This document shows, piece by piece, positions 51,438 to 59,667 of a DNA stretch of 64,000 nt (within the stretch, counting starts at the first letter, position 1; each line of letters begins with the position of its first letter). A program made the translations under genes and the position numbers. The DNA comes from Mycolicibacter arupensis (GTDB taxonomy: Bacteria; Actinomycetota; Actinomycetes; Mycobacteriales; Mycobacteriaceae), in contig NZ_MVHH01000007.1 in the NCBI RefSeq assembly GCF_002086515.1, forward strand, positions 1 to 64,000, given 5' to 3'. The notes beneath the pieces were generated by a model. It was not told the origin of the DNA. It made no database searches and worked only from the letters and a program-made list of their open reading frames with translations.

Positions 51438-52913
51438 ATGTCTGTCGACCCCCGTACCCCGGTACTGATCGGCTACGGCCAGGTCAACCACCGCGACGAC
51501 ACCGACTCGGTCGAACCGGTTGATCTGATGGCGACGGCGGCGCGTAATGCCGCCCACGACCGGGTGTTGCGTGCGGTCGACTCCATCCGGGTGGTGAACC
51601 TGCTCTCCGCGCGTTATCGCGATCCGGGCGCTCTGCTGGCCCAGCGGATCGGCGCCCAGCCCCGCACCACCCGCTACAGCCCGGTAGGCGGCAACGTGCC
51701 GCAGTCCTTGGTCAACCAGGCCTGCCTGGACATCCGCGACGGCCGCGCCGGAGTGGTGCTGGTGACCGGCGGCGAAACCTGGCGAACCCGAACCAGGCTG
51801 CGTCGCGCCGGCGGCAGACTGGTCTGGACCCAACAGGACGACACGGTGCCCGTCGCTGAGTGCGACGGCGAGGACGTGCCGATGGTCGGTCCGGCCGAGG
51901 AGCGCATCGGGCTGGATCGGCCCGCATATGTTTACCCCCTGTTCGAGCAGGCACTGCGTATCGCCGCGGGCGAGAAGGCGGACGACCATCGTCGCCGCAT
52001 CGGCCGGCTGTGGTCGCGCTTCAATGCCGTGGCCGTCGGTAACCCACACGCCTGGATCCGCCAAGCCGTCCCCGCCGAAGAGATCTGGCAACCGGGACCG
52101 AAGAACCGGATGATCAGCTGGCCCTACACCAAGCTGATGAACTCCAACAACATGGTCGATCAGGCGGCCGCGCTGGTGCTGACCTCGGTGCAGACCGCCA
52201 CCGATCTGCGGGTCCCTTCCCAGAACTGGGTTTTCCCGCTGGCCGGCGCCGATGCCCATGACACCTACGCCGTCGCCAACCGGGCCGAACTGCACCGATC
52301 GCCCGCGATCCGGATCGCCGGAGCCCGTGCGCTGGAACTGGCCGGGACCGCGATCGGCGACATCGACCACGTCGACCTGTACTCATGTTTCCCGTCCGCG
52401 GTGCAGGTCGCGGCCGCGGAACTGGGGTTGCCCGTCGACGACCCCGGCCGTGCGCTGACCGTGACCGGCGGACTCACCTTCGCCGGGGGACCGTGGAACA
52501 ACTACGTGACGCATTCGATCGCCACCCTGGCAGAGCTGCTGGTGGCCAATCCGGGCCACCGCGGTCTGATCACCGCCAATGGGGGATACCTGACCAAACA
52601 CAGCTTCGGCGTGTACGGCACCGAGCCACCGGCCGCCGGATTCCGTTGGGAAGACGTCCAATCCGCGGTGGACGCCGAACCCACCACGGTGTCGTCGGGG
52701 AGGTGGGCGGGAACCGGTGTGGTGGAGTCCTGGACGACGCCGTTCGACCGCGACGGCCAGCCGCAACAGGCGTTCTTGGCCGTTCGTACGCCCGACGGGG
52801 CGCGAACCATGGCGGTGATCCGGGATCCCGGAGTTGCCGAATCGACCGTGCAGGAAGACATCGCCGGAGCCGCGGTCGACGTGCATGACGACGGCACCGC
52901 GACGCTGCTCTAG
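51438..52913 (+). CDS. thiolase-superfamily acetyl-CoA acetyltransferase-like protein (Rv1867-like)
   Basis: A 491-residue thiolase-fold protein: VLIGYGQVNHRDD at the start, GGNVPQSLVNQACLDIRDGRA in place of the usual nucleophile segment (CSSG-type Cys not seen at the expected place), YSCFPSAVQVAAAELG with a Cys, and TSKHGFG-like TANGGYLTKHSFGVYG. It is of the SCP-x or lipid-transfer type found in mycobacteria. It corresponds to Rv1867. It probably acts on CoA esters with the preceding CoA-transferase. Its 3' end lies 10 nt from the convergent HhH gene. Confidence 0.8.
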   Translation: MSVDPRTPVLIGYGQVNHRDDTDSVEPVDLMATAARNAAHDRVLRAVDSIRVVNLLSARYRDPGALLAQRIGAQPRTTRYSPVGGNVPQSLVNQACLDIRDGRAGVVLVTGGETWRTRTRLRRAGGRLVWTQQDDTVPVAECDGEDVPMVGPAEERIGLDRPAYVYPLFEQALRIAAGEKADDHRRRIGRLWSRFNAVAVGNPHAWIRQAVPAEEIWQPGPKNRMISWPYTKLMNSNNMVDQAAALVLTSVQTATDLRVPSQNWVFPLAGADAHDTYAVANRAELHRSPAIRIAGARALELAGTAIGDIDHVDLYSCFPSAVQVAAAELGLPVDDPGRALTVTGGLTFAGGPWNNYVTHSIATLAELLVANPGHRGLITANGGYLTKHSFGVYGTEPPAAGFRWEDVQSAVDAEPTTVSSGRWAGTGVVESWTTPFDRDGQPQQAFLAVRTPDGARTMAVIRDPGVAESTVQEDIAGAAVDVHDDGTATLL

Positions 52914-52923
52914 GCGGGCGCCC

Positions 52924-53559
52924 TCATTCGGCCATCCGCTCCCGAATCCCGGCGTCGGCGGAGTAGCGCACCAATGCCGCCGCGAGTTGGGCGTTGCGGC
53001 CCTGCGACAAGGCGCCGAGCTCGCCGGCGTCGCCGGGTAAACCGAGTTCGCGTGCGGCATCCAGGGCGCGATCGTCGAACGTGGAGCGGGCCCACGGCCA
53101 GACGTCTTGGACTTCGCGGAGAAAGATGCTCGCACCCACATCGCCGATGCCGGTGAAGACCTTCAGCGCCTCGGTGGCGGCCGAGATGTCGCGCCCGCTG
53201 CGTTCGGCCAGCAGCCGGAGATCGCCCCCGTAGTTCGTCTGGGCCGTTTTGGCCAACTCGATCAGCTGACTCGAGGCACTCTCGTCATAACGACGGTAGT
53301 GCGCCCGGCCCAACGCATCGATCAGGGTCTGTCGATCGGCCTCGATGATCTTGTGGGGGGTGCGCAGCCCGCTCTTGTACAGCTCACGTGCCGCGCGGGC
53401 CGCGATGGCGGAGTCGATGGGCTTGCTGGCGAGCAGGCACAACATCAGCAGCTGAAACAGCGGCATCGGCTGGTTGCGCAGCCGGATACCAGCCTCCTGG
53501 GCGTAGGTGGTGCCCGCACGGCGGAGCAACCGGCGTACCAGTTCCTTGTCACTCGCCAC
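52924..53559 (-). CDS. HhH-GPD-like protein lacking the usual catalytic Lys and iron-sulfur cysteines (Rv1870c-like)
   Basis: A 211-residue all-helical protein with a helix-hairpin-helix, FTGIGDVGASIFLREV, in the place used by endonuclease III. The Lys that attacks the sugar in endonuclease III (PGVGRKTA) is Val here, and the C-terminal four-Cys cluster is absent. An Asp in STFDDRAL may match the family Asp. It corresponds to Rv1870c in size. It could bind DNA without base excision activity. The GTG at 53559 is the likely start; an ATG 11 codons earlier is possible. Confidence 0.72.
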   Translation of the reverse strand: MASDKELVRRLLRRAGTTYAQEAGIRLRNQPMPLFQLLMLCLLASKPIDSAIAARAARELYKSGLRTPHKIIEADRQTLIDALGRAHYRRYDESASSQLIELAKTAQTNYGGDLRLLAERSGRDISAATEALKVFTGIGDVGASIFLREVQDVWPWARSTFDDRALDAARELGLPGDAGELGALSQGRNAQLAAALVRYSADAGIRERMAE

Positions 53560-53620
53560 GCGCCCGGAATACCCGCATCTGCGGCGGTGCAAACCCGATC
53601 TGTGTGCTGGCTGCCCGATA

Positions 53621-54844
53621 CTAGCGCTGCAGCTGCGTCACATGTTCGGGTGAGAGTTCTGCCAGTTCCCTGACGCCGAGCAGTCGCATGGTCCGCCGGA
53701 TCTGTTCGGCCAGGATGTCGATGACGCGGTCCACGCCGGCCTGTCCGCCTGCCATCAGTCCATAGAGATACGCCCGGCCGATCAACGTGGATCGGGCACC
53801 CAGCGCGAGCGCTGCGACGATGTCGGCGCCGGACATGATCCCGGTGTCCACCAGGATCTCGGTGTCGGCCCCGACCTCGCGGGCCACCGAGGGCAGCAGC
53901 TGAAACGGCACCGGAGCCCGGTCGAGCTGGCGGCCGCCGTGATTGGACAACACGATGCCGTCGACACCGAGATCGACCACGGCGCGGGCGTCGGCGAGGG
54001 TCTGGATGCCCTTGACCACGAACCGGCCCGGCCACTGGGCCTTGACCCAGGCCAGATCGTCGAAGGTCAGGCTCGGGTCGAACATCGTGTCCATGTACTC
54101 GGCAACCGTGCCGGACCACCGGTCCAGTGACGCGAACGCCAAGGGTTCGGTGGTCAGCAGGTCGAACCACCAGGCGGGGTGGACGGCGGTGTCGGCGACG
54201 GTGCGCAAGGTCAGCGCAGGCGGGATAGCCATGCCGTTGCGGATGTCGCGCCGCCGGGCTCCCGCGACCGGACAGTCGACGGTGACCAGCAGGGTGTCGT
54301 ATCCGGCCTCGGCGGCACGTCGCAGCAACGCCATCGACCGTTCGCGGTCACGCCACATGTACAGCTGAAACCACCGGCGCGCTCGGGGGGCCGCGGCGGC
54401 CACGTCTTCGATGGATGCGGTGCCCAAGGTGGACAGCGAGAAAGGGATGCCGGCTGCCTGCGCGGCTCGGGCACCGGCTAGCTCGCCTGCGGTGTGCATC
54501 AGCCGGGTGAAGCCGGTCGGAGCGATCGCAAACGGCAACGCGGTCGGGGCGCCGAGAACATCGCGGCTGGTGTCGACGTGGGTGACATCCCGCAGGATCG
54601 CGGGGTGGAACTCGATGTCGCGGAAGGCCTGTCGCGCCCGCCCCAGGGAGATCTCATCCTCGGCGGCGCCATCGGTGTAGTCGAAGGCGGCCTTGGGGGT
54701 GCGCCGCTTGGCGAGACGTCGCAAGTCTTCGACGGTCAGCGCGGCCTCCAGGCGCCGCGCCGTGCTGTTCAGTCGTGGCCTGCGGAATCGGATCAAGGGC
54801 GCCAGGTCGCCAACCCTGGGAAACCGCCGCCTGTTCTCCGCCAT
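53621..54844 (-). CDS. lldD2: FMN-dependent L-lactate dehydrogenase LldD2
   Basis: A 407-residue FMN alpha-hydroxy acid dehydrogenase: [56 protein letters not shown] and the catalytic SNHGGRQLD are all present. It oxidises L-lactate to pyruvate, feeding electrons to the quinone pool. It matches Rv1872c (414 aa). ATG at 54844 with gaaggag 8 nt upstream. A strong hairpin separates it from ahpD. Confidence 0.95.
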   Translation of the reverse strand: MAENRRRFPRVGDLAPLIRFRRPRLNSTARRLEAALTVEDLRRLAKRRTPKAAFDYTDGAAEDEISLGRARQAFRDIEFHPAILRDVTHVDTSRDVLGAPTALPFAIAPTGFTRLMHTAGELAGARAAQAAGIPFSLSTLGTASIEDVAAAAPRARRWFQLYMWRDRERSMALLRRAAEAGYDTLLVTVDCPVAGARRRDIRNGMAIPPALTLRTVADTAVHPAWWFDLLTTEPLAFASLDRWSGTVAEYMDTMFDPSLTFDDLAWVKAQWPGRFVVKGIQTLADARAVVDLGVDGIVLSNHGGRQLDRAPVPFQLLPSVAREVGADTEILVDTGIMSGADIVAALALGARSTLIGRAYLYGLMAGGQAGVDRVIDILAEQIRRTMRLLGVRELAELSPEHVTQLQR

Positions 54845-54864
54845 CGCTGACTCCTTCGGAGAGA

Positions 54865-54908
54865 CTCTACGGCGCGCGCCGGGGAGCACCCGGCGCGCGC
54901 CGATAGAG
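54865..54908 (-). terminator. strong hairpin terminator after ahpCD
   Basis: A perfect 13-bp GC stem (54871-54883 with 54889-54901) extended by ctcta/tagag (54865-54869 with 54904-54908). It lies just beyond the ahpD stop on the minus strand, before lldD2. Confidence 0.8.
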
Positions 54909-54918
54909 ACTGGATCGC

Positions 54919-55455
54919 CTACTTCGCGGTGGGGTCGGCGGAGGCGGCGAAGACCGCCTGCGCCACACCGGCCACGATCGAGGCCACCTTGAGGGCTTCC
55001 AACACCGCTTCGCGGCCGATGCCCGCCTCTCGCACCACCTGCTCGTGGGAGGCGACGCACGCCTGACAACCGTTGATCGCCGACACCGCGAAACTCCACA
55101 ACTCGAAGTTCGCCTTGTCGACCCCCGGGTTGCCGATGATGTTCATCCGCAATCCGGGCCGCAGGTCGTCGTAGCTGCCGTCCAGGAAGTGCCGGCCACG
55201 GTAGAACACGTTGTTCATTCCCATGATCGACGCGGCACCGAGGGCGGCCTGGTAGGCCTCCGCAGACAGGTTGTCGGCGGCCTCGGATCCGATCTCGGCC
55301 AATACCGTCGCGTTGCGCGTGGCGGCGGCGCTGGCCAGCAGACTGCCCCAGAGCTGCTCGTCGTTGAGGACCGTGGTGCGGGCGATCGAACCCAGGTTGA
55401 GCTTGAGGTCCTTGGCGTACTCCGGGATCGCGTTCTTGAGGTTCTCAATACTCAT
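54919..55455 (-). CDS. ahpD: alkylhydroperoxidase AhpD
   Basis: A 178-residue all-helical enzyme. The catalytic site has the same numbering as in M. tuberculosis: Glu118, Cys130 and Cys133 in CQACVASHE, and His137. It reduces AhpC using dihydrolipoamide carried by SucB, linking peroxide defence to metabolism. The gene follows ahpC by 63 nt on the same strand. ATG preceded by aggagg-type purines. Confidence 0.95.
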   Translation of the reverse strand: MSIENLKNAIPEYAKDLKLNLGSIARTTVLNDEQLWGSLLASAAATRNATVLAEIGSEAADNLSAEAYQAALGAASIMGMNNVFYRGRHFLDGSYDDLRPGLRMNIIGNPGVDKANFELWSFAVSAINGCQACVASHEQVVREAGIGREAVLEALKVASIVAGVAQAVFAASADPTAK

Positions 55456-55518
55456 TGGCGCTGCTCCTCCTCATCCTGGCGCTCGGTATCGCCCGAGCGC
55501 GATTCATCCTGTCGCGAT

Positions 55519-56100
55519 CTAGAGCGACTCTTTGAGCAGCTCGCCCACGTTCAGGGTCGCCTCGCCCTTCTTCCAGTTGCAGGCGCACAGCTCGTCGGAC
55601 TGCAGTGCGTCGAGCACCCGCAGCACCTCGTCGACGTTGCGGCCCACCGAACCCGCGGTCACCGAGACGAACTGAATCTCGTTGTTGGGGTCGATGATGA
55701 AGGTGGCCCGGTCGGCAACACCGTCGGCGTTGAGCACGCCCGTCTCTCGCACCAGGTCGCGGTTGAGGTCCGACAGCATCGGGAACGGCAGGGTCTTGAG
55801 GTCCTCGTGCGTGACGCGCCAGTTGTAGTGCACGAACTCGTTGTCGGTCGAGACACCGAGAACCTGGGCGTCCCGGTCGGCGAACTCGTCGTTCAGCTTG
55901 CCGAACGCCGCGATCTCGGTGGGGCAGATGAAGGTGAAGTCCTTCGGCCAGAAGAACACGACGCGCCACTTGCCGGCGTAGTCGTCGCTGGTGATGGTGG
56001 TGAAGAGCTCATCGGGCCCGTTCACGTTCGACAGGTCGCCCCCGATCAGGGCGGTCACCTTGTAGGCCGGGAACTGGTCGCCGATAGTCAACAGTGCCAT
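55519..56100 (-). CDS. ahpC: alkyl hydroperoxide reductase AhpC
   Basis: A 193-residue 2-Cys peroxiredoxin. Peroxidatic Cys59 in FTFICPTE and C-terminal Cys172 and Cys174 in ELCACNWKKGE form the three-Cys arrangement of mycobacterial AhpC. It reduces organic peroxides and peroxynitrite and is recharged by AhpD. ATG at 56100 with aaggag upstream. It is divergent from an intact oxyR, 113 nt away. Confidence 0.96.
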   Translation of the reverse strand: MALLTIGDQFPAYKVTALIGGDLSNVNGPDELFTTITSDDYAGKWRVVFFWPKDFTFICPTEIAAFGKLNDEFADRDAQVLGVSTDNEFVHYNWRVTHEDLKTLPFPMLSDLNRDLVRETGVLNADGVADRATFIIDPNNEIQFVSVTAGSVGRNVDEVLRVLDALQSDELCACNWKKGEATLNVGELLKESL

Positions 56101-56213
56101 GACACTCCTTGTGATGTGAGATCTGTTTCGGGGCGCATTCGACGCCCGCACGCTCTATCGTGCCCTATCGCAATTAAAAATAAAAGGTGATACTTGGCAC
56201 TATACTTATCGGC
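56101..56213. promoter_or_regulatory. divergent oxyR-ahpC promoter region
   Basis: An AT-rich 113-nt gap. On the plus strand TATACT (56201-56206) lies 7 nt before the oxyR ATG, a leaderless-type arrangement. The segment gtgatacttggcac (56188-56201) resembles the remembered ahpC control region of other mycobacteria, and ctatcg occurs twice around 56155-56170. OxyR probably binds here; the exact half-sites cannot be fixed by eye. Confidence 0.55.
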
Positions 56214-57146
56214 ATGACCGATTCAAGCTATCAGCCCACGCTCGCGGGCCTGCGGGCCTTCGCCGCCGTGGCCGAGAAGCACCACTTCAGCCTGGCCGCG
56301 GCCGGCCTGGGCCTGAGTCAGTCAACACTGTCGCAGGCTTTGTCGTCATTGGAGGCCGGACTGGGCGTCCAACTTATCGAGCGCTCGACGCGGCGGGTCT
56401 TCCTGACGGCCGAGGGGCAGCAGCTGCTTCCCTACGCGCATGCCGTGCTGGATTCGACGGCGCAGTTCTCGGCCGCGGCGGCGGGGGTGGTCGACCCGCT
56501 GCATGGCGCCATGCGGCTGGGGTTCATCCCGACCGTGGCGCCGTACGTGCTGCCTGCGGTGCTGGCCGGCCTGGCTGGCCAATTGCCAGAGCTGCGCCTG
56601 CGGGTCATCGAAGACCAGACCGAACGTCTGCTGACCGGCCTGCGTGAGGGTGCCGTGGACGCTGCGGTGATGGCGCTGCCCTCCGAAGCTGCTGGGATGA
56701 CCGAAATACCCTTGTACGAAGAAGAATTCGTGCTGGCCCTGCCGCCGGGCCATGCGCTGGCCGGCAAACGTCGGGTGCCACCGACGGCGCTCGCGGACTT
56801 GCCGCTGCTGCTGCTCGACGAGGGGCACTGTCTGCGGGATCAGACCCTGGAGATCTGCCGCAACGCGGGGGTGCGCGCGGAGTTGGCCACCACGCGTGCG
56901 GCATCGCTGGCCACCGCGGTCCAGTGCGTCAACGGCGGGCTGGGGGTGACGTTGATCCCGCAGACCGCGGTGTCGGTCGAGGCCGAGCGCAACGGCCTGG
57001 CGCTGGCCCACTTCGCTCCGCCGCAGCCCGGCCGTCGGATCGGGCTGGTGTTTCGCACCTCCAGTGGGCGAGAGGACTCCTACCGCCGCCTGGCAGGGAT
57101 CATCGGCGGCGTGATCGCCGCCGGCCACCAGGTCACGCTGCCGTGA
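56214..57146 (+). CDS. oxyR: LysR-type peroxide sensor OxyR, intact
   Basis: A 310-residue LysR regulator with an N-terminal winged helix ([20 protein letters not shown]) and the redox pair Cys206 (EGHCLRDQ) and Cys215 (LEICRNAG), spaced nine residues apart like Cys199/Cys208 of E. coli OxyR. Peroxide joins the two, and the protein then activates ahpC. In M. tuberculosis oxyR is broken by several mutations; here the frame is whole. ATG at 56214; a longer frame from 56187 is less likely. Confidence 0.93.
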   Translation: MTDSSYQPTLAGLRAFAAVAEKHHFSLAAAGLGLSQSTLSQALSSLEAGLGVQLIERSTRRVFLTAEGQQLLPYAHAVLDSTAQFSAAAAGVVDPLHGAMRLGFIPTVAPYVLPAVLAGLAGQLPELRLRVIEDQTERLLTGLREGAVDAAVMALPSEAAGMTEIPLYEEEFVLALPPGHALAGKRRVPPTALADLPLLLLDEGHCLRDQTLEICRNAGVRAELATTRAASLATAVQCVNGGLGVTLIPQTAVSVEAERNGLALAHFAPPQPGRRIGLVFRTSSGREDSYRRLAGIIGGVIAAGHQVTLP

Positions 57147-57180
57147 GCGGCGTGACGGCCGCGCGCGGATGTCCGCCGTT

Positions 57181-57186
57181 TAGGCT
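57181..57186 (+). promoter_or_regulatory. -10 box of a leaderless-type promoter for the enoyl-CoA hydratase gene
   Basis: TAGGCT, 6 nt before the GTG at 57193. The gap after oxyR is only 46 nt and holds no ribosome site. Confidence 0.4.
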
Positions 57187-57192
57187 GCATGG

Positions 57193-57960
57193 GTGATCTT
57201 GACGATCGAAGACCAGAACCGGGTCCGGACCTGCACGCTCAACCGGCCCGAGGCACTCAACGCGTTCAACGAAGCCCTCTACGACGCCCTTGCCGAGGCG
57301 CTGTTGGCCGCCGCGGCGGACCCGGAGGTCGCGGTGGTGCTGCTCACCGGCGCGGGGCGCGCGTTCAGCGCCGGCACCGATCTCGCCGAGATGCAGGCCA
57401 TGGTCACCGACCCCGACTTCGTGCCGGGCAAGCATGGCTTCCGGGGGCTGATCACCGCGCTGGGCCAGTTCCCCAAGCCGCTGATCTGCGCGGTCAATGG
57501 GCTGGGCCTGGGAATCGGCACCACGATCCTGGGCTACGCGGACCTGGCGTTCATGTCCTCGACGGCCCGGCTGAAATGCCCCTTCACCAGCCTGGGAGTG
57601 GCACCCGAGGCCGCGTCGTCCTACCTGCTGCCGCAGTTGATGGGACGGCAGAACGCCGCCTGGCTGTTGATGTCCTCGGAGTGGATCAACGCCCAGGAGG
57701 CGCTGCGGATGGGCTTGGTCTTCGCGGTCTGCGAACCTGAGGAGCTGGACAGCGAAGCCCGGCGCCATGCGGAAGTCCTTGCTTCCCGGCCGATTTCGAG
57801 CCTGATGGCGGTCAAGAGCGCAATGGTTGAGCCGACTCGGGCTGAGACCCGGGCCGCCGTTGAGCGGGAGAACGCCTTCTTCGCCGAACTGCTGGGCGCC
57901 CAGGCCAACGCGGAGGCGTTGGCCGAGTTCACCGGACGCCGCGGCGACGCGTCAGTGTGA
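57193..57960 (+). CDS. enoyl-CoA hydratase/isomerase family protein
   Basis: A 255-residue crotonase-fold protein: LNRPEALNAFNEALYD, oxyanion block GRAFSAGTDLAEM, and VNGLGLGIGTTILGYADLAF. At the second acid position APEAASSYLLP holds one Glu, as in the delta3,delta2-enoyl-CoA isomerase branch, so either hydration or isomerisation is possible. Its 3' end overlaps the convergent bfd gene by 9 nt. Confidence 0.88.
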   Translation: MILTIEDQNRVRTCTLNRPEALNAFNEALYDALAEALLAAAADPEVAVVLLTGAGRAFSAGTDLAEMQAMVTDPDFVPGKHGFRGLITALGQFPKPLICAVNGLGLGIGTTILGYADLAFMSSTARLKCPFTSLGVAPEAASSYLLPQLMGRQNAAWLLMSSEWINAQEALRMGLVFAVCEPEELDSEARRHAEVLASRPISSLMAVKSAMVEPTRAETRAAVERENAFFAELLGAQANAEALAEFTGRRGDASV

Positions 57961-58185
57961 TCCGACGGGACTGATCTCGAACGCCAGGCGGTCCAGTGCC
58001 TGGTCACGGGTCGTTGCGCCGGCGGCCAGGGTGGCCTCGATGATGCCGCGCACGGTGCAGCGGCACCGGCCGCAGTCGCCGCCCGCTCCGCACATCGCGG
58101 CCACCTCTTTCGAGGTGCAGGCCCCAGCGGCAACAGCATCGGACACCATCTGATTGGTGGCTCCGACACACAGGCATACGTACAT
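57952..58185 (-). CDS. bfd: bacterioferritin-associated ferredoxin, [2Fe-2S]
   Basis: A 77-residue BFD-like protein. The cluster ligands are Cys4, Cys6, Cys38 and Cys41 (C-x-C then C-x2-C, spaced by 31 residues), as in Bfd proteins. In E. coli and Pseudomonas Bfd docks on bacterioferritin and reduces its stored iron so that it can leave. It lies 9 nt after the gene at 58195 on the same strand, whose promoter carries an IdeR box, and 0.9 kb from bfrA. It is therefore probably made under low iron. Confidence 0.9.
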   Translation of the reverse strand: MYVCLCVGATNQMVSDAVAAGACTSKEVAAMCGAGGDCGRCRCTVRGIIEATLAAGATTRDQALDRLAFEISPVGSH

Positions 58186-58194
58186 GGCCCGCCC

Positions 58195-58890
58195 CTACCG
58201 ACCGTCGCCCGCGGGCGCCATCAGATCGATTGCGGCGGCGAACTTCCCGACGAACGGGCGTGGGTAGCCACCGTTGCCGTTGGCGGCCATCCACTCCGCG
58301 GCGGAGTCCGGGTTGTCGCTGAACCGCCGCGCACTCACGGCGTTGTCGAATTCCAGCAGCGTCATCACCTCATGCCCGTCGTCGACTGCCTGGTAGACCC
58401 ACACTTTGCGTACCCCGGCGGCGGCGAACCGGTCGAGCCCGGCATGCACCTTGGACATCAGGTCCGCGGGGTCGGCCACGGTGGCAACCGCGCCGACGAC
58501 CACCGCCGAACCGTCCATCTCGGAGCCGGGCTGGACCAGGTTGATCTTTTCGCGAACCTCACCGGCGAAGACCGCCGGCAGGTCGTTGACGCCCGAGCGG
58601 TCGAACCATTCGAAAACCGCGGGGGAGCGCAGCAACTCCTTGACCGAGGCCCGGTGGCGCAGCCCGATCGTGATCAAGACCCGGTCTGGCTCTGACTCCG
58701 AGGTGTACAGCACGGCATGGCGTGCGCCCAGGCCCAGGAGGGGGGCATGGTCGTGCTCGATCAGCGACCAGGTCCGGCCGACATCGTCGACGCGGTAGTC
58801 CAGCGCCAGCACCAGGGAATGCGGATCATTGCGATGCGAGAAACCGCTGCCCGAATTGCCGACGCGATTGCCGGGCGAAGCGAGTCTCAT
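58195..58890 (-). CDS. orphan protein with IdeR-box promoter, upstream of bfd
   Basis: A 231-residue protein I do not recognise. It seems to have two similar halves: the first with HAVLYTSESEPDRVLITIGL then LRSPAVFEWFD, the second with VRKVWVYQAVDDGHEVMTLL then FSDNPDSAAEWM. Both have the beta-strand pair plus helix pattern of small dimeric alpha/beta-barrel proteins such as ABM, EthD or haem-degrading monooxygenases. No membrane segment is seen. It is the first gene of an operon with bfd. The ATG at 58890 lies 8 nt after a TAGACT -10 box, so the message is probably leaderless. Its promoter suggests a role in iron handling; that is inference. Confidence 0.75.
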   Translation of the reverse strand: MRLASPGNRVGNSGSGFSHRNDPHSLVLALDYRVDDVGRTWSLIEHDHAPLLGLGARHAVLYTSESEPDRVLITIGLRHRASVKELLRSPAVFEWFDRSGVNDLPAVFAGEVREKINLVQPGSEMDGSAVVVGAVATVADPADLMSKVHAGLDRFAAAGVRKVWVYQAVDDGHEVMTLLEFDNAVSARRFSDNPDSAAEWMAANGNGGYPRPFVGKFAAAIDLMAPAGDGR

Positions 58891-58891
58891 G

Positions 58892-58910
58892 TTAGTAGAG
58901 TCTAACCTAA
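58892..58910. promoter_or_regulatory. IdeR (iron-dependent repressor) box over a leaderless-type -10
   Basis: The 19-bp ttagtagagtctaacctaa matches the mycobacterial IdeR consensus (TTAGGTTAGGCTAACCTAA) at 15 of 19 positions, with the right half perfect. It covers the minus-strand TAGACT -10 box (58899-58904) of the gene at 58195, so iron-loaded IdeR should block that operon. It also lies 218 nt before bfrA, which IdeR activates in M. tuberculosis. Confidence 0.85.
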
Positions 58911-59127
58911 GTAAAGCGCACCTTCCACGGGTCCGGCAGCGGACGGCGATCAGGACATCGCCCGGAGGCCCGAAGGCGGTGCGGCGATTCGACGCGCCGA
59001 GACCCGGGTAAACATCCCCCTGCGGCCGCTGGCCTGCACTAGATTGAGATTCGGCGCGTTACGGCGATCATCACCGCTCCGTCCGTCGCGGCCGGCATGC
59101 GAGGTTCTTCACACCAGAGGAGAGATC

Positions 59128-59607
59128 ATGCAAGGCGACCCCGAGGTTCTCAAGCTGCTCAACGACCAGCTCACCAGCGAACTCACCGCGATCAACCAGT
59201 ACTTCCTTCACGCGAAAATGCAGGACAACTGGGGTTTCACCGAGCTGGCCGGACACACCCGTGAAGAGTCCATGGAGGAGATGCGCCACGCCGAGGCGGT
59301 CACCGACCGGATCCTCATGCTCGGTGGCCTGCCGAACTACCAGCGGATCGGCTCTCTGCGTATCGGGCAGACCCTGCGCGAACAGTTCGAGAGCGACCTG
59401 GCGCTGGAGATCGACGTGCTCAACCGGCTCCGGCCCGGCATCGTCATGTGCCGGGAGAAGCAGGACAGCACCACCGCCAAGATCTTGGAGACCATCCTGG
59501 TCGATGAGGAGTCCCACATCGATCACCTGGAAACGCAACTGGAGCTGATGGACAAGCTCGGCGACGCGCTGTACTCAGCGCAGTGCGTGGCCCGGCCGCC
59601 CTCCTAA
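59128..59607 (+). CDS. bfrA: bacterioferritin BfrA
   Basis: A 159-residue haem bacterioferritin, the same length as M. tuberculosis Rv1876. Ferroxidase ligands Glu18, Tyr25, Glu51 and His54 are present, and Met52 binds haem between subunits. Later ligands lie in EIDVLNRL (near Glu94) and DEESHIDH (Glu127, His130). It stores iron as a 24-subunit shell. ATG at 59128 with gaggagag upstream. The 217-nt leader region holds the IdeR box at its far end; no second box is visible. Confidence 0.96.
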   Translation: MQGDPEVLKLLNDQLTSELTAINQYFLHAKMQDNWGFTELAGHTREESMEEMRHAEAVTDRILMLGGLPNYQRIGSLRIGQTLREQFESDLALEIDVLNRLRPGIVMCREKQDSTTAKILETILVDEESHIDHLETQLELMDKLGDALYSAQCVARPPS

Positions 59608-59618
59608 TCGGCTAGGCA

Positions 59619-59631
59619 GGGGCGCCGCCCC
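59619..59631 (+). terminator. short GC palindrome after bfrA
   Basis: ggggcgccgcccc is a perfect stem of 5-6 bp, 11 nt after the bfrA stop, in the 60-nt gap before the MFS gene. It is a possible weak terminator. Confidence 0.4.
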
Positions 59632-59667
59632 GCTGACGCAGCGGCGACCGCCCAAGGAAAGGCGCGT

